NCBI GenBank assembly: GCA_902768065.1
Contig: CACXJP010000058.1
Coordinates: forward strand, 1 to 13,809
From: an uncultured Erysipelotrichaceae bacterium
GTDB taxonomy: Bacteria; Bacillota_I; Bacilli_A; RF39; UBA660
Direction of reading: 5' to 3'
DNA: 13,809 bases
Shown: one piece after another, positions 1-7,925 of the stretch
Position numbering within the stretch: position 1 is the stretch's first letter
Layout of the letters: every line of letters begins with the position of its first letter
Translations under genes and position numbers: made by a program
The notes under the pieces: generated by a model
Told to the model about the DNA's origin: nothing
Database searches by the model: none
What the model saw: only the letters and a program-made list of their open reading frames with translations

Positions 1-579
1 GTATTAGTTGTTGATAAAAATGGAGAGATTAATCTTTCTACTATGTACTCTTTAAACATTGAAAACAAAAATGATGTTGCTAAATTTATGAATAATGGTC
101 AAAAGCCTGAATTAAGTGATGTTAAATATGATTATAATAAAATAATTGGTAAGAAATATAAATTGATTAATGCTACTGATTATTATGAAAAACGTGATAA
201 TGCTTGGATCAGTAAAGAAAATGATAAGAATTATTTAAATGAATTATATGATGAAGCTGATACTGTAGAAATAGTTGGTATTGCTAAAGTAAAAGATAAT
301 AGTTCTGTAAATGGTTTCTTAGGATATAATCACGATTTATTTGTTGATTATATTAATAAAGCAAATAATAGTGAAATTGTAAAAGAACAAACTGCTAATA
401 AGGAAGTAAATGTATTTACAGGAATCCCATTTGATAATATTTCTAGTAAATATGAAGATAATATGAAGGTGTTAGGAGCAGCTTCTTTAGATGATCCTTA
501 TGAGATAAGTATCTATACAAAAACTCCTGATACAAAAGATGGTATTAAGAAATTCTTAGATGATTATAATAATAAGTGA
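1..579 (+). pseudogene. ABC transporter permease (MacB/FtsX type), N-terminal piece, partial and frameshifted
   Basis: This frame is open from base 1, so the true start lies outside the window. It encodes a hydrophilic, Asn/Asp/Lys-rich segment of about 190 residues with no membrane helix. That fits the extracytoplasmic domain between the first and second membrane helices of MacB/FtsX-type permeases. It stops at TGA 577-579. The typical C-terminal permease domain continues in the +1-shifted frame from about base 578, joining DDYNNK to EEDKVEYVDD. I therefore read the two pieces as one gene split by a frameshift (one extra base, or two lost, near 570-578). Such permeases use a partner ATPase to move or sense peptides, lipids or antibiotics at the membrane; the partner is not in view. 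A sequencing or assembly error is equally possible. Confidence in the family rests on the next piece. Confidence 0.7.
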
Positions 580-1051
580 AGAAGATAAGGTTGAGTATGT
601 TGATGATATTGAAATGTTAACTAGTACTCTTTCTAGTATAGTTAAAATGATATCTTATGTAATGATTGCTTTTGTATCTATTTCATTAATTGTTGCAGCT
701 ATAATGATAGGAATAATTACTTATATTTCTGTACTTGAAAGAACAAAAGAAATAGGTATCTTAAGAGCAATTGGAGCAAGTAAGAAAGATATTAAACGTG
801 TATTTAGAGCAGAGACAATTATTGAAGGATTACTTGCTGGTACGTTGGGTGTTGTAATTAGTTATATTTTATCTTCAGGAATAAATGTAGTTGTTAGTTT
901 ATTAGCTGAGATTGATAATATTATGAGTTTATCAATTGTACATGCACTTATATTAATCGCATTAAGTGTTCTATTAACTGTATTTGCTGGACTTGCTCCT
1001 GCAGGAATGGCCGCTAAGAAGGATCCAGTTGAGTCACTTAGAACGGAATAA
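560..1051 (+). pseudogene. ABC transporter permease (MacB/FtsX type), C-terminal piece after the frameshift
   Basis: This is a clear FtsX-like permease C-terminus. A first membrane helix (about residues 29-56) runs into the family hallmark YISVLERTKEIGILRAIGAS at about residues 55-74. A second helix pair follows (about 89-115 and 121-150), and the end, AAKKDPVESLRTE, is typical of MacB/YtrF/BceB-like permeases. The ATG at 560 has no ribosome binding site and lies inside the upstream frame, so I do not think this piece is translated independently. It is the downstream half of the gene entering from base 1. It ends with TAA, and a good terminator follows within ten bases. If the frameshift is real, the protein would lose its last three membrane helices and the gene would be dead. 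Confidence 0.8.
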
Positions 1052-1060
1052 TATAGTATT

Positions 1061-1092
1061 AAGCACAAGTCGTTGACTTGTGTTTTTCTTTA
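1061..1092 (+). terminator. Intrinsic terminator after the permease gene
   Basis: An 8-bp perfect stem, CACAAGTC (1064-1071) with GACTTGTG (1075-1082), has a 3-base loop. It can be extended by three weaker pairs and is followed by a T-rich run to 1090. It separates the permease unit from htpG. Confidence 0.85.
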
Positions 1093-1105
1093 TAAAAAAA
1101 ATATC

Positions 1106-1132
1106 TTAGCACTCATACTTGACAACTGCTAA
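1106..1132 (+). promoter_or_regulatory. CIRCE operator (HrcA binding site) of htpG
   Basis: TTAGCACTC (1106-1114), nine bases, then AACTGCTAA (1124-1132). The known CIRCE consensus is TTAGCACTC-N9-GAGTGCTAA. The left arm matches 9 of 9, the spacer is exactly nine, and the right arm matches 7 of 9. It spans the -35 box of the htpG promoter, so HrcA binding would block RNA polymerase and heat stress would relieve it. hrcA itself is not in the window. Confidence 0.85.
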
Positions 1133-1147
1133 AATAAGTGTTATAAA
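1119..1147 (+). promoter_or_regulatory. Housekeeping promoter of htpG
   Basis: TTGACA (1119-1124), a 17-base spacer and TATAAA (1142-1147) form a near-consensus sigma-A promoter. The -35 box lies inside the CIRCE element. Transcription should begin near 1154, leaving a short leader before the AGGAG ribosome binding site at 1168-1172. Confidence 0.85.
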
Positions 1148-1180
1148 AATAATGTAGTCAAAAAAATAGGAGATGATATT

Positions 1181-3061
1181 GTGGCTAAAAAAGCATTTAA
1201 ATCTGAATCTAAAAGATTACTTGATTTAATGATTAATTCTATTTATACAAATAAAGATATATTCTTAAGAGAGTTAATAAGTAATTCAAGTGATGCATTG
1301 GATAAATTATATTATAGAAGTTTAACTGATAAGAAAGTTAAAGTAAAAAAGGATAAATTAGAGATTAATATTTCTTTTGATAAAGACAATCGTACTTTAA
1401 CTATTAGTGATAATGGTTGTGGTATGACAAAAGAAGAATTAGAATCTAACTTAGGTACTATTGCAAAGAGTGGATCTTTGAACTTTAAAGAAAATATGAC
1501 TAAGGATGAAAAAGTTGATATTATCGGTCAATTTGGTGTAGGATTCTATTCTGCATTTATGGTTAGTGATAAAATTACTGTTACATCTAAAAGTGTTGAT
1601 GATGATAAAGCATATGTATGGGAATCTGAAGGTGTAGATGGGTATACTATAACTGAAGGTAAAAAGAAAGAAATTGGAACTGAAATAATTCTTAAGATTA
1701 AGGAAGATACTGATGAATATGAGTATTCTAAATATTTAGATGAATATGAATTAAAACAATTGGTAAAAAAATATTCTGATTACATTGCGTTTCCAATAAA
1801 GATGGAATGTACTCATCATGAATTAGTTGATGAAGAAAAAAAGGAATATAAAGACACTAAAGAAATTGAAACATTAAATAGTATGGTTCCAATTTGGAAG
1901 AAAAATAAAAACGAAGTAAAAGATGAGGATTATGATAATTTCTATATGGATAAATTTAGTGATTATGATAAGCCATTAAAAGTTATTTCTTCTTCTGTTG
2001 AAGGAATGATTTCTTATAAATCATTATTATTTATACCAAGCCATGCTCCATATGATTTTTATACTCAAGAATATGAAAAAGGACTTGCCTTATATTCAAA
2101 TGGTGTAATGATTATGGAGAAGTGTGGAGATTTACTTCCAGACTACTTTAGTTTTGTAAAAGGTGTAGTTGACTCTGAAGACTTGTCATTAAATATTTCA
2201 AGAGAAATACTTCAAGAATCTCAGGCAGTTAAACTAATTGCTAAGAATATTGAAAGTAAAATAAGAAAAGAACTTGAATCTATGATGAAGGATGATAGAG
2301 AAGAATATATTTCATTCTTTAAGACTTTTGGTGTTCAATTAAAATATGGTGTTTATAATAATTATGGTTCAGATAAAGATAAGTTAAAGGATTTAGTAAT
2401 GTTTTACTCTGCTAAACATGAGAAGTTAATTAGTATTTCTGAATATGTTTCTGAGATGAAAGATGGACAAGATACAATTTATTATGCATCAGGATCTTCA
2501 GTTGATAAGATTAATTCACTTCCACAAGTTGAACAAGTAAGAGATAAAGATTATGATATCTTATATTTAACTGAATATGTTGATGAGTTCTGTGTAACTG
2601 CAATTCAGGAGTATGATTCTAAGAAATTTAAGAATGTTACTGATGAGGGATTAGATCTTGAAACAGATGAAGAAAAAGAAGCAACTAAGAAAGCTAATGA
2701 AGATAATAGTGACTTACTAAAAGATATGTGTGAAAAATTATCTGAAGTAAGTGAAGTTAGATTTAGTAATAAGTTAAAAACACATCCAGTTTGTTTGACA
2801 ACTAAAGGTGATGTTTCAATAGAAATGCAAAAAGTATTTGATGCAATGCCTAATGATATGGGTATTAAAGCAGAAACTGTTCTTGAAATTAATGAGAAAC
2901 ATCCTATTAGTAATAAGTTAAAGAAACTTTATAAAAAAGATAAAGATGAATTTGATAAATATACAAAAATACTATATAGTGAAGCAAGAATGATTGCAGG
3001 GCTTCCTATTGATAATCCAACAGAAATATCTAAATTAATTTGTGAAGTTATTTCAAAATAA
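1181..3061 (+). CDS. htpG: Molecular chaperone HtpG (Hsp90 family)
   Basis: This is the bacterial Hsp90, an ATP-dependent homodimeric chaperone of the cytosol. The length of 626 residues is typical. The N-terminal GHKL ATPase domain shows ELISNSSDALDKL (residues 31-43, with the catalytic Glu31 and Mg-binding Asn35), DNGCGMT (77-83), GTIAKSGS (92-99) and the lid motif GQFGVGF (116-122). The middle domain carries SREILQES with the ATP-contacting Arg341. The C-terminal dimerisation domain is complete, and there is no MEEVD tail, as expected in bacteria. The start is GTG at 1181, placed eight bases after AGGAG (1168-1172); no better start is near. The gene is transcribed alone from a strong promoter under a CIRCE operator, so HrcA heat-shock control is expected. 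In Bacillus subtilis htpG is not a CIRCE gene, so this wiring is a lineage difference worth noting. Confidence 0.98.
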   Translation: MAKKAFKSESKRLLDLMINSIYTNKDIFLRELISNSSDALDKLYYRSLTDKKVKVKKDKLEINISFDKDNRTLTISDNGCGMTKEELESNLGTIAKSGSLNFKENMTKDEKVDIIGQFGVGFYSAFMVSDKITVTSKSVDDDKAYVWESEGVDGYTITEGKKKEIGTEIILKIKEDTDEYEYSKYLDEYELKQLVKKYSDYIAFPIKMECTHHELVDEEKKEYKDTKEIETLNSMVPIWKKNKNEVKDEDYDNFYMDKFSDYDKPLKVISSSVEGMISYKSLLFIPSHAPYDFYTQEYEKGLALYSNGVMIMEKCGDLLPDYFSFVKGVVDSEDLSLNISREILQESQAVKLIAKNIESKIRKELESMMKDDREEYISFFKTFGVQLKYGVYNNYGSDKDKLKDLVMFYSAKHEKLISISEYVSEMKDGQDTIYYASGSSVDKINSLPQVEQVRDKDYDILYLTEYVDEFCVTAIQEYDSKKFKNVTDEGLDLETDEEKEATKKANEDNSDLLKDMCEKLSEVSEVRFSNKLKTHPVCLTTKGDVSIEMQKVFDAMPNDMGIKAETVLEINEKHPISNKLKKLYKKDKDEFDKYTKILYSEARMIAGLPIDNPTEISKLICEVISK

Positions 3062-3090
3062 AATCAGCTAATGTCAAGCTGATTTTTTCT
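3061..3090 (+). terminator. Intrinsic terminator of htpG
   Basis: A 9-bp stem, AAATCAGCT (3061-3069) with AGCTGATTT (3077-3085), has a 7-base loop and is followed by a T run to 3088. It begins on the last base of the htpG stop codon. Confidence 0.9.
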
Positions 3091-3154
3091 TTGTTTTTCA
3101 ACATCTTTAAATTGCTCATATGAGGCTATTGCTACGTATGCGAACGAATTGGTA

Positions 3155-3183
3155 TTGACAAGTTAAAAAAAATATGGTAATAT
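3155..3183 (+). promoter_or_regulatory. Strong promoter of the riboswitch-controlled telA operon
   Basis: Consensus TTGACA (3155-3160), a 17-base spacer and TAATAT (3178-3183). The predicted start near 3190 coincides with the 5' edge of the aptamer (3191). The leader to the first gene is therefore about 205 bases and fully accounts for the long gap after htpG. Confidence 0.85.
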
Positions 3184-3190
3184 TTAGTCA

Positions 3191-3299
3191 TTGAAAGGGA
3201 GTAGTTCCATCAAGAATATGTATTCTATTTAGGATGCAATAACTCAACAATGTCGATAATTCTATTATCTGGGTTATTTATAAAGAACAAGACTTTTAA
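3191..3299 (+). ncRNA. Manganese riboswitch aptamer (yybP-ykoY type)
   Basis: The family's 5' hallmark GGGGAGUAG appears here as AAGGGAGTAG (3195-3204), and its 3' hallmark CAAGACC as CAAGACT (3288-3294). The two ends pair: TTGAAAG (3191-3197) with CTTTTAA (3293-3299), seven pairs with one G-U, forming P1. Inside are a hairpin AGAAT/ATTCT (3213-3217, 3222-3226) and an arm. The arm is AATAAC/GTTATT (3238-3243, 3273-3278) capped by GATAAT/ATTATC (3255-3260, 3264-3269). The arm's internal loop carries TCAACA (3244-3249) and TGG (3270-3272), matching the known metal-binding loop. The class binds Mn2+ and, when bound, usually turns on genes for Mn export or TerC proteins. A covariance-model search was not possible here; the call rests on motifs and pairing. 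Confidence 0.8.
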
Positions 3300-3323
3300 T
3301 AAGAAAAGGAGTCTTGTTTTTTT
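3286..3323 (+). terminator. Riboswitch terminator 1 (competes with aptamer P1)
   Basis: CAAGACT (3288-3294) pairs with AGTCTTG (3310-3316), followed by seven T (3317-3323). The 5' arm is the conserved 3' end of the aptamer and overlaps the P1 strand at 3293-3299. Aptamer closure and terminator formation therefore exclude each other, the classic transcriptional ON-switch layout. Confidence 0.85.
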
Positions 3324-3380
3324 CATACAATAAGACTCTAGTTAAGAGTCTTGTTTTTTGTATATAAGACTTTAGATGAT
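3309..3380 (+). repeat. Imperfect tandem duplication of about 36 bases in the leader
   Basis: Unit 1 (3309-3345) and unit 2 (3346-3380) both read GAGTCTTGTTTTTT, then CATACAATAAGACTCTAG or GTATATAAGACTTTAG. Duplicating the terminator's 3' arm plus spacer created the second terminator and left a further AAGACT at 3366-3371 just before the ribosome binding site. Confidence 0.7.
3331..3359 (+). terminator. Second tandem terminator in the riboswitch leader
   Basis: AAGACTC (3332-3338) pairs with GAGTCTT (3346-3352) across a 7-base loop, then GTTTTTTG. Its arms repeat those of terminator 1. GAGTCTT of terminator 1 (3309-3315) could also pair with AAGACTC at 3332-3338, so formation of the first hairpin decides whether the second can form. 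Confidence 0.8.
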
Positions 3381-3395
3381 AGGAGGAAGAAAGTT

Positions 3396-4586
3396 ATGAA
3401 AGATTTTATTAATGTTAATGTTGAGGATACAAAAGAATTAAGTGTAAGAGATGCACATCTTGCAGTTATTGATAATTTACCTAAAGGATTTGAAAGAGTA
3501 GATTTTGATAATCCAGAAAGTATTTTATATTATGGTCATGATGATAAACAGGCTATATCAGATATTTTAACTAATACTGCAGGGTTATCTATTAAACAGG
3601 GAAAACAAGCTTTATCAGAAGATATGATTGCAAAATTATATACTTTTGAAGATGAACTTGAAGAAAGTGATAGAAAGTCTAGTAAGAAAGAATTAGCTAT
3701 TGTTGCGAGAGGTAAAAGTTTATTGACTAAACTTGGAGTAAAGAAATTTGAAAGGGAAAAAGAGCAAAATAGCTATGGTGCTAGATATCAAGCTTATTGT
3801 GATAATATTGAGGCTGTTTGTAATTATATGGAAGAACAAATGCAGGAGTCTTTAAATGATATTAAATTAAGACAACAAATTGCTTATGAAATGAAACCAT
3901 ATATGGAGCATTTGAAACTTACTATTCAAGCAGGTGAAGCTGATTATTACTTATATTTGGAAGAAATAGAACAAATGAAAAAGTTACCTAATGCTGCTGA
4001 GCTAGAAAATGAAATTAAGAAGAAAGAAATGATTGCCAGTGTATTTAATGGTAAACTTGATAAATTAAGAAAAGTATATGTTTCTTATGAACAACATTTG
4101 CTTGTTTATGCAGAACAACAAAATAATGAAATGAATATTGTTATGGAGCAACAATCATATATAGAAGATCAACAACCAATTTTAAGAGCTCAAGGTAGCA
4201 GTATGATCTTTAATAGACAACAGGCTAAAAGAGCTAGTGACTTAGAAAAATTAAATGAGGCAACAAATAAGGCTTACTCAGAAAATGCTTTAGCTATAAC
4301 TAAGAATGCAGATAGTGTTGCTAATCTTATGGTTAATGGTGGTTTAAAAATTGAATCAGTTCAAGCATTACAAAGTGCTTTAGAATATGGAATTCAGGTA
4401 TTTAGAAATGCACAACAAGAAAAAGCTGCTAGAATTGCTAGTGATCAAGCTGTTATTGATGGTGTTCTTGCCACTTCAGAAGAATATGACAAGGAATTGC
4501 AAAGTATTAACGAAATGTTGGAAGGCTTAAATGGTACTCGTGGCCGTCATAGAGGAAATGTTTATGCTAAACGTTACAAAAATTAA
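3396..4586 (+). CDS. TelA-like (toxic anion resistance family) protein
   Basis: A 396-residue, soluble, almost entirely helical protein rich in Gln, Glu and Lys, with no membrane segment or signal peptide. Length, charged helical layout and the C-terminal stretch around KLNEATNKAYSENALAITKN (about residues 285-304) resemble the TelA/YceH family, known from tellurite-resistance and TerC/TerD stress clusters and without an established biochemical activity. The match is from memory of family style, not an alignment. The start is ATG 3396, nine bases after a perfect AGGAGG (3381-3386). It is the first gene of an operon driven through the manganese riboswitch, and it overlaps the next gene by 23 bases, so the two are translationally linked. 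A manganese or metal-stress role fits both family and switch but is inferred. Confidence 0.6.
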   Translation: MKDFINVNVEDTKELSVRDAHLAVIDNLPKGFERVDFDNPESILYYGHDDKQAISDILTNTAGLSIKQGKQALSEDMIAKLYTFEDELEESDRKSSKKELAIVARGKSLLTKLGVKKFEREKEQNSYGARYQAYCDNIEAVCNYMEEQMQESLNDIKLRQQIAYEMKPYMEHLKLTIQAGEADYYLYLEEIEQMKKLPNAAELENEIKKKEMIASVFNGKLDKLRKVYVSYEQHLLVYAEQQNNEMNIVMEQQSYIEDQQPILRAQGSSMIFNRQQAKRASDLEKLNEATNKAYSENALAITKNADSVANLMVNGGLKIESVQALQSALEYGIQVFRNAQQEKAARIASDQAVIDGVLATSEEYDKELQSINEMLEGLNGTRGRHRGNVYAKRYKN

Positions 4587-5748
4587 TGAGATAAGAAATT
4601 TAAATTTGATTTATGTTTTTTCCACAAATAGTATTTTTGATAATGACAATAAAAAATATGTTGGAATAAAACTTGTTTATAATAATGCTTCTATATTAGA
4701 AGTAGATTATAAAGATCCATTATTTGGATCACTAATAAAAAGAGTACTTGAGAGATACAATAAGGAAAAAGATAAGAGAAATATTATATTATTAGGAGAT
4801 TTTACAAAAGAATTAATAGAGAATGCTTCTTTCTACGTATTAGAAGGTAGTGAAGAAAAAAATAATCAGATTGATTATTATAGTTATGAAAATAAATTAC
4901 TAAATAAATATAAACCTTATTTATTTGAAACTATAAAATTAATATCAAATGAAATATTAAAAAATCCTACTTTTGAGATTAATAGTATGAATGGATATAA
5001 TAGAAAATTTAGATTATATTATAGTATTTCTGGTATCTCTCGTAGTACCAGTGTGTTGATATATAACAAAGATGATTGCTTACATTTTAGAATTGGAAAT
5101 ATTGGTAGTTCTGATAACTATATATCTGGAACAATCAAACAAACTAATAATAAAATTACATCAGAATTTAATTATGGAAATTATAAAGGAAAATTAGAAT
5201 ATGATCCATTAAATAGTGAATCATTAAAAGAGATATATGCAGATGATTATTTGTACTATGTTAATGATAGTAGTGAAACTATTTTGGATGAAGATTATAA
5301 AAAAATAAAATATTTCTTAGAAAAGATGGGTATTCAAGACACAGTTAATTTATTAAAAGTAAATGATAATACTTATCTATGTTTTTATAGTCAAAATCTA
5401 AAAAAAGATGGAGAACTTCTTTATAGAGATAATTTAATTTTATTAAATTTTTCAGAAGATAGAGTAGATATTGTAAAAACAATGAAAGAAGGATTTTCAA
5501 AGTATGAGGGTTTGATTTCAGTTTTATTAGATGAGAAGGAAGACGTTACTACTTTAAGAAAACTTTATGATTTAAATAATGAATTCTTAATTAAAGAAAC
5601 AGGTAAAGATAATGATTATCAGTATGAGGTTACTTGTCTTAATGAAGATAGAGATTTATCTTCAAATTATAGTTTAGATGGTTTTGATCATATAGATGTC
5701 AACACAATAGATTCCATTAAGCAATATAAGAAAGGAGCAAAGAAATAA
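4564..5748 (+). CDS. Hypothetical protein, second gene of the Mn-riboswitch operon
   Basis: A 394-residue protein I do not recognise. It has no signal peptide, membrane helix or catalytic motif that I can see. The N-terminal third alternates strands and helices, and residues about 135-240 look beta-rich (IYNKDDCLHFRIGNIG, then repeated short Tyr/Asn-rich strands). The tail is basic (KKGAKK). I chose ATG 4564 because GAGG (4552-4555) lies eight bases upstream; ATG 4558 is only two bases from it. The gene begins inside the telA-like gene (23-base overlap) and its TAA shares one base with the next ATG (TAATG). Co-translation with both neighbours suggests a subunit made in proportion to them, perhaps a scaffold or adaptor for the AAA+ ATPase. 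That role is inference. Confidence 0.85.
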   Translation: MLNVTKINEIRNLNLIYVFSTNSIFDNDNKKYVGIKLVYNNASILEVDYKDPLFGSLIKRVLERYNKEKDKRNIILLGDFTKELIENASFYVLEGSEEKNNQIDYYSYENKLLNKYKPYLFETIKLISNEILKNPTFEINSMNGYNRKFRLYYSISGISRSTSVLIYNKDDCLHFRIGNIGSSDNYISGTIKQTNNKITSEFNYGNYKGKLEYDPLNSESLKEIYADDYLYYVNDSSETILDEDYKKIKYFLEKMGIQDTVNLLKVNDNTYLCFYSQNLKKDGELLYRDNLILLNFSEDRVDIVKTMKEGFSKYEGLISVLLDEKEDVTTLRKLYDLNNEFLIKETGKDNDYQYEVTCLNEDRDLSSNYSLDGFDHIDVNTIDSIKQYKKGAKK

Positions 5749-7901
5749 TGGGATTATTTGATAGAGTTGATGGAAGTTTTAATAATCTTGTTGCAAGAGC
5801 TAAGATAAATAATAGTTATTTTGCACAAGAATTAAGTAGAATTAATCTTGAGTCATATAGAGAAAAATTTAATGATGATAAGATACTTGGAAATATTTTG
5901 TATGATATTTCTGATTATGGTTGGGAGTTAGAAAAGTCATTAAATAATATATTAACTGTTTATAAAGATATTGTTAAAAAAGGAACAACAGAAGAAAAGC
6001 TTTTATTTAAAAATGTCTATGATTTTTTAAATGAAAATATATATGATAATAGTAGTAATTGGGATATTTCATATTATATGCAGTTATCTTCTGCTTTTGA
6101 TAATAAAGAATTAGTATTAGAGGCTCTTAATCAGATTAAGCAGCAATTTAATCTAGAAAATTTTTCTGTTGATAATCAAGATAACTTAGCTAAACTTATT
6201 TCTTATCCTTTCAAGGCAAGAATGTATTATTTAGATGATAGAAGTTTATTATCTTCATTCGGGGAATTGTTAAGGACAAATGGTTTAGTTGATTATCTAT
6301 ATTCTGATAATGATATTAATAGAGTAATTAATAGAAAAATTAAGGAAGATAGAAAACGTGATGGTATTTATGATGTTGATAGAGGTACTCTTGCTGAAAT
6401 TAATCGTAAATTAGATATGATTAATGAGGAGTCTTCTAAGTTGCAAATACTTATTAATACTGCGACTTCTATTATTGCAGAAATTAAAGCTCAAGTAAAA
6501 ATGAGTCGTGATGAGTTAACTGATATGAAGATTAAATCTTTAGAGGAATTACAAATTAAGGCTAATAAGATACTTGAGGATTTTAATGCTAAATATTTAG
6601 AATTACTTAGTGAAGAGAAGGATTCTATTAATAATCAAAAAGTAGAGTTGTTTGCAGAATTACAAAGAGAATTATCAAAGAAAAAAGAAGAATTAAAAAT
6701 GATTGTAAAGCAAATAGGATCTGCAGTTGAAGTACAACTTGGAAGGATAAATGCTGCTAGTGATGTTTCTGTTGAAAAATTAGAAGAATATATTAATAGT
6801 AATGAGAGAATTAAAGAATTAATTGAGAGTACTAAACAAAGTGATTCATATTTACAAGGTTTAAAAGTTCTTAGTGAACATGTTTCAACTGTGCCACAGG
6901 AGGGAGATACTCCTACTACTAGAATAATTACTTCTCCAACAATTGTAATTCCACAAGAAAGAATAGTTGATCCTAAAGTTAATTATTTCTTTGATAGTAG
7001 AATTCCATTTGAGGAAAGATTTGATAAATTTTTACAAATAAAAGATAAGTTAGAATCTCAAGGAGAAATATTTCATGAGAAGTTTGATGATGTTGCGAAG
7101 TTTGTAATGAAGGGACGTGCGCCTTATCTATATGGGCCTAGTGGATGTGGGAAAACATATATGGTTAATAATCAATTAGCTGGTATTTTAAATGCAAATG
7201 TTGTAACCAATGGATATGTAATATATGAACAAGATATCTTAGGTTATACTAACTCAGCTACTGGACAATATGTTCCAGGAAACTTTTATAGATGTTATAA
7301 GTATGGAGATATTATTTTCTTAGATGAGTTAGATAATGGAGTTGCTAATGCTACTGTTGTATTAAATGGATTCACTGGAGGTAACAATACATCATATACA
7401 TTCCCAGATGGACTTAATACAAAAAGACATCCTAACTTTAGAATGATTGCTGCTGGTAACACAAATGGATCTGGTAGAACAGTTGCTCATAATACAAGAC
7501 AAAAAATGGATGAGTCTGTAATGCAAAGATTAAAAGCTGTTGAATGTGGATATGATAATAGAATTGAAGATAGAATATTAGTTGATTATCAAGATTGGTT
7601 AAACTTTGTAAAACAATTCAGAAAGGCTGTTGAAAATATTTCAACAATAAGTGGTGAACCAAATACAATAGGAATATTTACTACTAGAGATGCAGAAGAA
7701 TTAAAAGAAGACTTAGAGGATAATTCATTTGATATGGAAAAATTATTACAATACTATTTTATTCAAACAAAAGATGTTGATACATTAAATAGTATTTATA
7801 CATATTTAAATAATAGAAAAAGATCTGAGTATAATGATGGAGCAGAAAAGATACTAAGAAAATTCAATAATATGGTAGAACCAAGAATTAAGAGAAGATA
7901 A
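5748..7901 (+). CDS. AAA+ ATPase (MoxR/McrB/CobS-like AAA_5 domain) with long N-terminal coiled coil
   Basis: A 717-residue protein. Residues 1-205 form a helical N-terminal domain of unknown type. Residues about 210-350 are a Lys/Glu-rich coiled coil. The AAA+ module follows at about 420-650, with Walker A GPSGCGKT (463-470), Walker B IIFLDELD (522-529), sensor-1 Asn571 in IAAGNTNGSG, and MDESVMQRL ending in the likely arginine finger Arg594. The module resembles the AAA_5 class (MoxR, McrB, CobS), whose members remodel or load metal into partner proteins, often with a von Willebrand A-domain partner. No such partner motif is visible next door. The start ATG 5748 overlaps the previous stop by one base, with AAGGAG upstream. 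It is the enzymatic core of the operon: an ATP-driven remodelling machine whose target is not evident. Confidence 0.9.
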   Translation: MGLFDRVDGSFNNLVARAKINNSYFAQELSRINLESYREKFNDDKILGNILYDISDYGWELEKSLNNILTVYKDIVKKGTTEEKLLFKNVYDFLNENIYDNSSNWDISYYMQLSSAFDNKELVLEALNQIKQQFNLENFSVDNQDNLAKLISYPFKARMYYLDDRSLLSSFGELLRTNGLVDYLYSDNDINRVINRKIKEDRKRDGIYDVDRGTLAEINRKLDMINEESSKLQILINTATSIIAEIKAQVKMSRDELTDMKIKSLEELQIKANKILEDFNAKYLELLSEEKDSINNQKVELFAELQRELSKKKEELKMIVKQIGSAVEVQLGRINAASDVSVEKLEEYINSNERIKELIESTKQSDSYLQGLKVLSEHVSTVPQEGDTPTTRIITSPTIVIPQERIVDPKVNYFFDSRIPFEERFDKFLQIKDKLESQGEIFHEKFDDVAKFVMKGRAPYLYGPSGCGKTYMVNNQLAGILNANVVTNGYVIYEQDILGYTNSATGQYVPGNFYRCYKYGDIIFLDELDNGVANATVVLNGFTGGNNTSYTFPDGLNTKRHPNFRMIAAGNTNGSGRTVAHNTRQKMDESVMQRLKAVECGYDNRIEDRILVDYQDWLNFVKQFRKAVENISTISGEPNTIGIFTTRDAEELKEDLEDNSFDMEKLLQYYFIQTKDVDTLNSIYTYLNNRKRSEYNDGAEKILRKFNNMVEPRIKRR

Positions 7902-7925
7902 GTAAAGAAAGGATGAGATTTGTTT

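Noticed and set aside
574..583. Programmed +1 frameshift in the permease gene, as in prfB
   Set aside because: AAG TGA A lacks the slippery CUU-UGA-C context and an upstream stimulatory ribosome binding site; a mutation or sequencing error is simpler.
862..1068. Minus-strand open frame of 68 codons inside the permease gene
   Set aside because: It lies fully antisense to a clear FtsX-type C-terminus, has no ribosome binding site and no family character.
3351..3395. Earlier in-frame start for the TelA-like gene at 3351
   Set aside because: The TTG at 3351 lies within the second terminator stem; ATG 3396 follows a perfect AGGAGG at the right distance.
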